From Phallusia fumigata (Eukaryota; Chordata; Ascidiacea; Phlebobranchia; Ascidiidae): a stretch of DNA of 23,718 nucleotides. Location: the NCBI GenBank assembly GCA_008931825.1, contig QXVZ01023584.1, positions 8,560 to 32,277 on the forward strand. Direction: 5' to 3'. Of the stretch, positions 20,721 to 23,718 are shown in pieces. The position numbers and the translations under genes were made by a program. Each line of letters starts with the position of its first letter. Position 1 is the first letter of the stretch. The notes under the pieces were generated by a model that saw nothing but the letters and a program-made list of their open reading frames with translations, was not told the DNA's origin and made no database searches.

Positions 20721-20915
20721 ATAGTTCACTAATTCGTAATCGAGGAATTTTGAAACAAATACGCGATCACAATATACCGGACAAAAATGGTCAACGTAAC
20801 TCGAATACACCTGTAAATATGAATTCAATTAGATAGCCTACCACATGCTTTCCTAACAGTGCCAAACGTGTTAAACACGCCACGCTTGTATTGCCAACTA
20901 TGTTAGCGACTATGA
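20721..20915 (+). repeat. Dispersed repeat family A, copy 2 (short form)
   Basis: Shares ordered blocks TTCACTAATTC, GTCAACGTAACTC and GTTAAACACGCCAC with 19821-20290. It directly abuts the start of the reversed SINE at 20936, so the pair could be parts of one composite element. Confidence 0.5.
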
Positions 20916-20935
20916 AGAGATAGGCACAAGGGAAA

Positions 20936-21281
20936 CAACGCCTGAATGCGTTATGCTCGTAACGACTCTATCGTCGAGCTAAATTGGCCTTATTGCAGTT
21001 CCGTTGGATCATCACTCGATTTTTTGAAGTTGTTGACTTCAATTTGGGTCAACCCATCGGATTCCTATGAAGCAATGCCGCTTAACCCAGCGGGCATTGC
21101 GACGTTGCGAAGACGTTACGATTTGGTTGCGAGACGTCATTTTAACGTAAAAGTGACGTTGATTGCGCGTCGGGTGCCCACTGGGTTAAGTTTCTTTCCC
21201 AGGGAAACACGAGACAGGATTAGAACCCACAACCTTGCGAGCACAAATAGGCAGTAGCGATAACCACTTGGAAATCTTGGC
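20936..21281 (-). mobile_element. tRNA-derived SINE, second copy, interrupted by a MITE
   Basis: Read on the minus strand from 21281 it begins GCCAAGATTTCCAAGTGGTT, has the B box GGTTCTAATCC, and then the same body as the copy at 18346: GGAATCCGATGGGTTGACCC, TGATCCAACGGAACTGCAAT, GAGCATAACGCATTCAGGCG. Without the 104-bp insertion it is about 242 bp, against 254 bp for the matching part of copy 1. The CAAA tail is not seen at the 20936 end. Confidence 0.8.
21086..21185. mobile_element. 100-bp piggyBac-like MITE nested in the SINE
   Basis: The element begins CCCAGCGGGCA and ends TGCCCACTGGG, inverted repeats with one mismatch in 11. It is flanked by TTAA on both sides (21082-21085 and 21186-21189). 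The sister SINE at 18346 has a single TTAA (ATTTAAGCGG, near 18443) at this point, which shows the unoccupied site. TTAA duplication with CCC...GGG ends is the hallmark of piggyBac-type transposition. The interior carries five ACGT motifs. It is far too short to code for a transposase. Confidence 0.83.
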
Positions 21282-21528
21282 AATATACAGTAAAGAAATG
21301 CCTTCTTGTTGATTTTTCTATTTTTACAGTCAAAAAAGGGCCAAAATGATACAAGAAATAGCCTATGATACATCGGTCGCACTATTCAGCTTTAAGCGTA
21401 TCAACCTTGCGTTTGATAAAAGTATGGCAACTTTAAATCGGTTGAAAGTACGTACATCTTAGGTCATCCACATTACTTTCAGTTTATTGGGTATGCGGCC
21501 AGTTAATGAATGAAAGTCGGAGACAAGT

Positions 21529-21600
21529 ATGGCGGTGCAGTACGAATTGAGTTAGTTCGTACCACGTACGTACCTCGTTATGGAGGGCGTACCGCACCAT
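21529..21600 (-). repeat. Repeat family B, copy 2, with a palindromic core
   Basis: ATGGCGGTGC...and...CCGCACCAT form outer arms, and GTACGAA (21540-21546) with TTCGTAC (21556-21562) form a perfect 7-bp inner inverted repeat, followed by CGTACGTAC. Its reverse complement resembles 19912-19974. It is probably the end of a DNA element. Confidence 0.4.
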
Positions 21601-21859
21601 GTTTTGACGATTTTTGCTGGGTCTCGAACTCAAATGTCTTCGAGGGCCAATGGAAAACTTTGCAAATGTCAAATACTACGTTTGATCTGTTATCAGTGTA
21701 CTACTGCGCTTAGGTTATTTTTGAAAGATTTACAAAGGGGCAATGGTACTTCAGTGACGTAACAATCGCAATAGCCGGTTCGTATCAGAAAAGGCTAGTA
21801 CAGCTTTCTCCCTTAAAACGTTGCATCTAGATTCTATTTGTACTTTGGAATAAATGTAT

Positions 21860-21957
21860 CATACTGACTTGCTGGCGGGGCACTTTAATCGGCCCCGAGT
21901 GAAACAAATCACTTGAGATTTCGAAATGCTCCGCGGGCCGCGTGTTTGACACCCCTG
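21860..21957 (-). mobile_element. hAT-type transposon terminus (remnant)
   Basis: Read on the minus strand it begins CAGGGGTGTCAAAC followed by GCGGCCCGCGGAGC, the characteristic terminus of many animal hAT elements. Only this end is recognisable. The inner limit near 21860 is approximate and no matching second end was found. Confidence 0.65.
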
Positions 21958-22176
21958 CTTTAGACAATATTTTCTCCACCGTACGGACGGACGGACATCC
22001 TTGGTTTAGATGGCAACTGCACGTAGCCAATAGGGGTACGTATTTTGTTACACGTCATTCTTACGAAAAAACAATTTTTTGTTGTTGTTGAAATAGGCCG
22101 TTAAAGACAAAAACTTACACTACACTAAAATTGCTAGGTTTAGTTTTCAACAAATATTTTTTGGGCAAAAAGGGGT

Positions 22177-22190
22177 TGACGTCACGTGAC
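22177..22190. promoter_or_regulatory. Overlapping CRE and E-box upstream of the TASOR-like gene
   Basis: TGACGTCACGTGAC contains a perfect CRE (TGACGTCA) that overlaps a perfect E-box (CACGTG). It lies 209 bp before the ATG at 22399. Such composites bind ATF/CREB and USF/MITF-type factors in animals. Function here is inferred from position. Confidence 0.5.
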
Positions 22191-22398
22191 CGAAAATTTC
22201 GAAGACCAGTTTGCAGTAATTGTGCGTGCGTTCGATGGTGGCGTTGTTTAAAAATTTGCAAAACTGTTTTTGCATCACGGCAGTAAAATAAACCAAAGAT
22301 CTGTGGTCAGTGCCTCTGCGCATTTGTAAATATTTCCACGAAAGGTAATTGTAAATGGATTGTTAAAAAGCTTACCTGTGTACAAACTTCCAACCAGT

Positions 22399-23038
22399 AT
22401 GAACTCTGAAGAGACCACGTACGATTTTAAAAAGTTAAAAACATTCCATATACCTCGGAAAAAAGAAGGGCAAAGCAATAAAGGTAGCGTTTGCGAGTGT
22501 TTTATGTTGCCTAATATTAACATGTGTTGTATCATACTTAATGATTTGGTTCACAATTCACTGTTTTAAATAGTCTCAATAAGAAGATACAAGTCAGCAC
22601 TTGTTGTGTGTAAAACATTTTTAAGTTTCAACAAATGATGACATTCCTGGTGTTAACAATATCATTTCTCGAAAAGCAGAAAATGTTTTACACACAACTA
22701 TAGGCTTTCATCTTCGTATTGATGATTTGTCTGTAAAAAAATGGCTTTTCTACTTGATGTCTATGCTAACACTTCTTGTTGTATTGTAGTTGTTGAAAGC
22801 TAACTTATGAGAATATTTTACACTGAGGATATAATTCACATGTTAAGATTTTTTGCAACGTTTTTTTCACTTTATTTTTATTTTTTCAGACATTCTTACA
22901 GATCTTCCAACGCAGTCACGTGAATTTACACACACTTTATACCCGGGAATCAAATCCTCGTTTCTCTATCCAAACTCGTCCAGAAGATTAAAAATTGAAA
23001 AAGTTGAACTTGTCCACAATCCTGTACTGCAAAAAGAG
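22399..23038 (+). CDS. TASOR/TEX15-family (DUF3715) protein, 5' partial: first two coding exons
   Basis: Exons 22399-22483 and 22890-23038 join in frame (G|AC) to 78 residues. Recognisable motifs in family order: FHIPRK (16-21), LPTQSREF (34-41), KSSFLYPNS (50-58) and LVHNPVLQKE (69-78). These match the start of the DUF3715 pseudo-PARP domain of TASOR, TASOR2 and TEX15 as I remember it. TASOR is the scaffold of the HUSH complex, which silences retroelements and intronless transgenes through H3K9 methylation; TEX15 acts in germline transposon silencing. Which of the three this is cannot be told from 78 residues, and a true PARP is a weaker alternative. ATG 22399 is chosen because the conserved block starts close behind it. 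Further exons lie beyond the window. The donor is gtaagt at 23039. Confidence 0.62.
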
Positions 23039-23245
23039 GTAAGTCGATCGAAAAATTAGGAAATTTACAATGTTTAAATACACAAGTAGTTTCAGTTTTC
23101 AGTAACAGTTTATTTATTAACACTTACATGTTTTCCTGTCTCATATAGATAATCTATATTGGTGTGAAACTCAATGTTGTGTAAGCATTGTCCGCCTGGG
23201 ACTGTTTTTTAGTTTTTATTTGAGTCAAAGATTTTTGTCTTGAAA
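23006..23245 (+). repeat. 240-bp segment duplicated around a single N (first copy)
   Basis: This stretch, which includes the last 33 bp of the TASOR-like exon 2 and its donor, reappears directly after the n at 23246 as 23247-23486. It looks like two overlapping contigs placed end to end. Confidence 0.88.
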
Positions 23246-23246
23246 N

Positions 23247-23486
23247 GAACTTGTCCACAATCCTGTACTGCAAAAAGAGGTAAGTCGATCGAAAAATTAG
23301 GAAATTTACAATGTTTAAATACACAAGTAGTTTCAGTTTTCAGTAACAGTTTATTTATTAACACTTACATGTTTTCCTGTCTCATATAGATAATCTATAT
23401 TGGTGTGAAACTCAATGTTGTGTAAGCATTGTCCGCCTGGGACTGTTTTTTAGTTTTTATTTGAGTCAAAGATTTTTGTCTTGAAA
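23247..23486 (+). repeat. 240-bp segment, second copy (artefactual exon fragment)
   Basis: Identical by eye to 23006-23245. It repeats the coding fragment ELVHNPVLQKE with its donor but lacks an acceptor in front of it, so it is not a separate exon. The remainder to 23718 is the AT-rich intron of the TASOR-like gene, in which I recognise nothing. Confidence 0.85.
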
Positions 23487-23718
23487 AAACATATTTCCTC
23501 TAAATATCTTTGTACTCCAAGCCCAACTGCATACTTCAATTGTTGAAAAGCACTTTGTACAGTGCACTAATGTTGTGGTATCTTTGCTGAAATATTATAC
23601 AAAGGCAAATGTTTGGGTGCATGTCACTGCATCGCTTCAACATATTGTGTGTACTGACAGGTGTCAATTCATTTCCTAAATGTTTTAATACAAAATGTGG
23701 ACCAAGTGATGCTTAGAT

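Larger units (their letters stand above)
19504..22398. other. Repeat-rich intergenic block between zwilch and the TASOR-like gene
   Basis: No protein gene could be supported in these 2.9 kb. Open frames at 19988-20344, 20946-21257 and 21137-21382 fall within repeats. The block holds a nested SINE/MITE, a hAT end and two further repeat families (separate entries). The zwilch 3' UTR must lie at the left: I see ATTAAA near 19606 but no AATAAA close to the stop. At the right, a CRE/E-box composite marks a likely promoter. GC content is visibly higher around 20.0-20.3 kb and 20.6-21.2 kb than in the introns. Confidence 0.7.

Noticed and set aside
20946-21257. 103-codon open frame
   Set aside because: It runs antisense through the SINE and the nested MITE, so it is a by-product of repeat sequence.
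21977-21998. GGAC microsatellite (ACGGACGGACGGAC)
   Set aside because: Only about three units and no further structure, so too short to be meaningful.
1-23718. CRISPR array, bacterial operon or integrated virus
   Set aside because: No regularly spaced short repeats, no bacterial ribosome sites and no viral protein motifs were seen. Introns and animal proteins exclude a prokaryotic reading.

Overview
This window looks like a scaffold piece from an invertebrate chordate, most probably a sea squirt of the Ciona type. The DNA is AT-rich, its genes are split by short GT-AG introns (60 bp to about 1 kb), and the predicted proteins are recognisably animal. The genus is an inference from gene structure, repeat style and protein divergence; no species-diagnostic sequence was checked.

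Layout. (1) 112-6805, + strand: fourteen exons of pyruvate carboxylase, running from the end of the biotin carboxylase domain through the carboxyltransferase domain. The 5' exons lie outside the window. The C-terminal biotinyl-carrier exons are absent, and a single undetermined base at 6916 may hide the gap. (2) 7607-9225, - strand: a complete four-exon gene for IFT22/RABL5, the small-GTPase-like subunit of intraflagellar transport complex B. (3) 9945-14362, + strand: a long intronless reading frame whose N-terminus resembles the centriolar protein CEP295. It is split by a 998-base N run flanked by identical 225-bp copies, so the gap is almost certainly an assembly artefact. (4) 14644-19503, + strand: a complete nine-exon gene for Zwilch, a subunit of the kinetochore Rod-Zw10-Zwilch complex. 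(5) 19504-22398: an intergenic block full of repeats, including a tRNA-derived SINE carrying a nested 100-bp TTAA-flanked MITE, a hAT terminus and two further repeat families. (6) 22399-23038 and beyond, + strand: the first two coding exons of a gene that looks like the start of the TASOR/TEX15 (DUF3715, pseudo-PARP) family. A 240-bp duplication around a single N follows, again an assembly join.

Functional theme. Three adjacent genes serve cilia, centrioles and chromosome segregation. IFT22 and the CEP295-like gene diverge from a shared 719-bp region that carries a palindromic double Myb-type site and an E2F-like site. The CEP295-like gene and zwilch are 281 bp apart on the same strand, with a strong splice acceptor just before the zwilch ATG, so they could be an SL-trans-spliced operon of the kind known in Ciona. 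The most interesting items are the TASOR-like start, the possible centriole-kinetochore operon, the nested MITE whose empty site is preserved in a sister SINE 2.5 kb away, and the assembly errors, which would mislead automated annotation.
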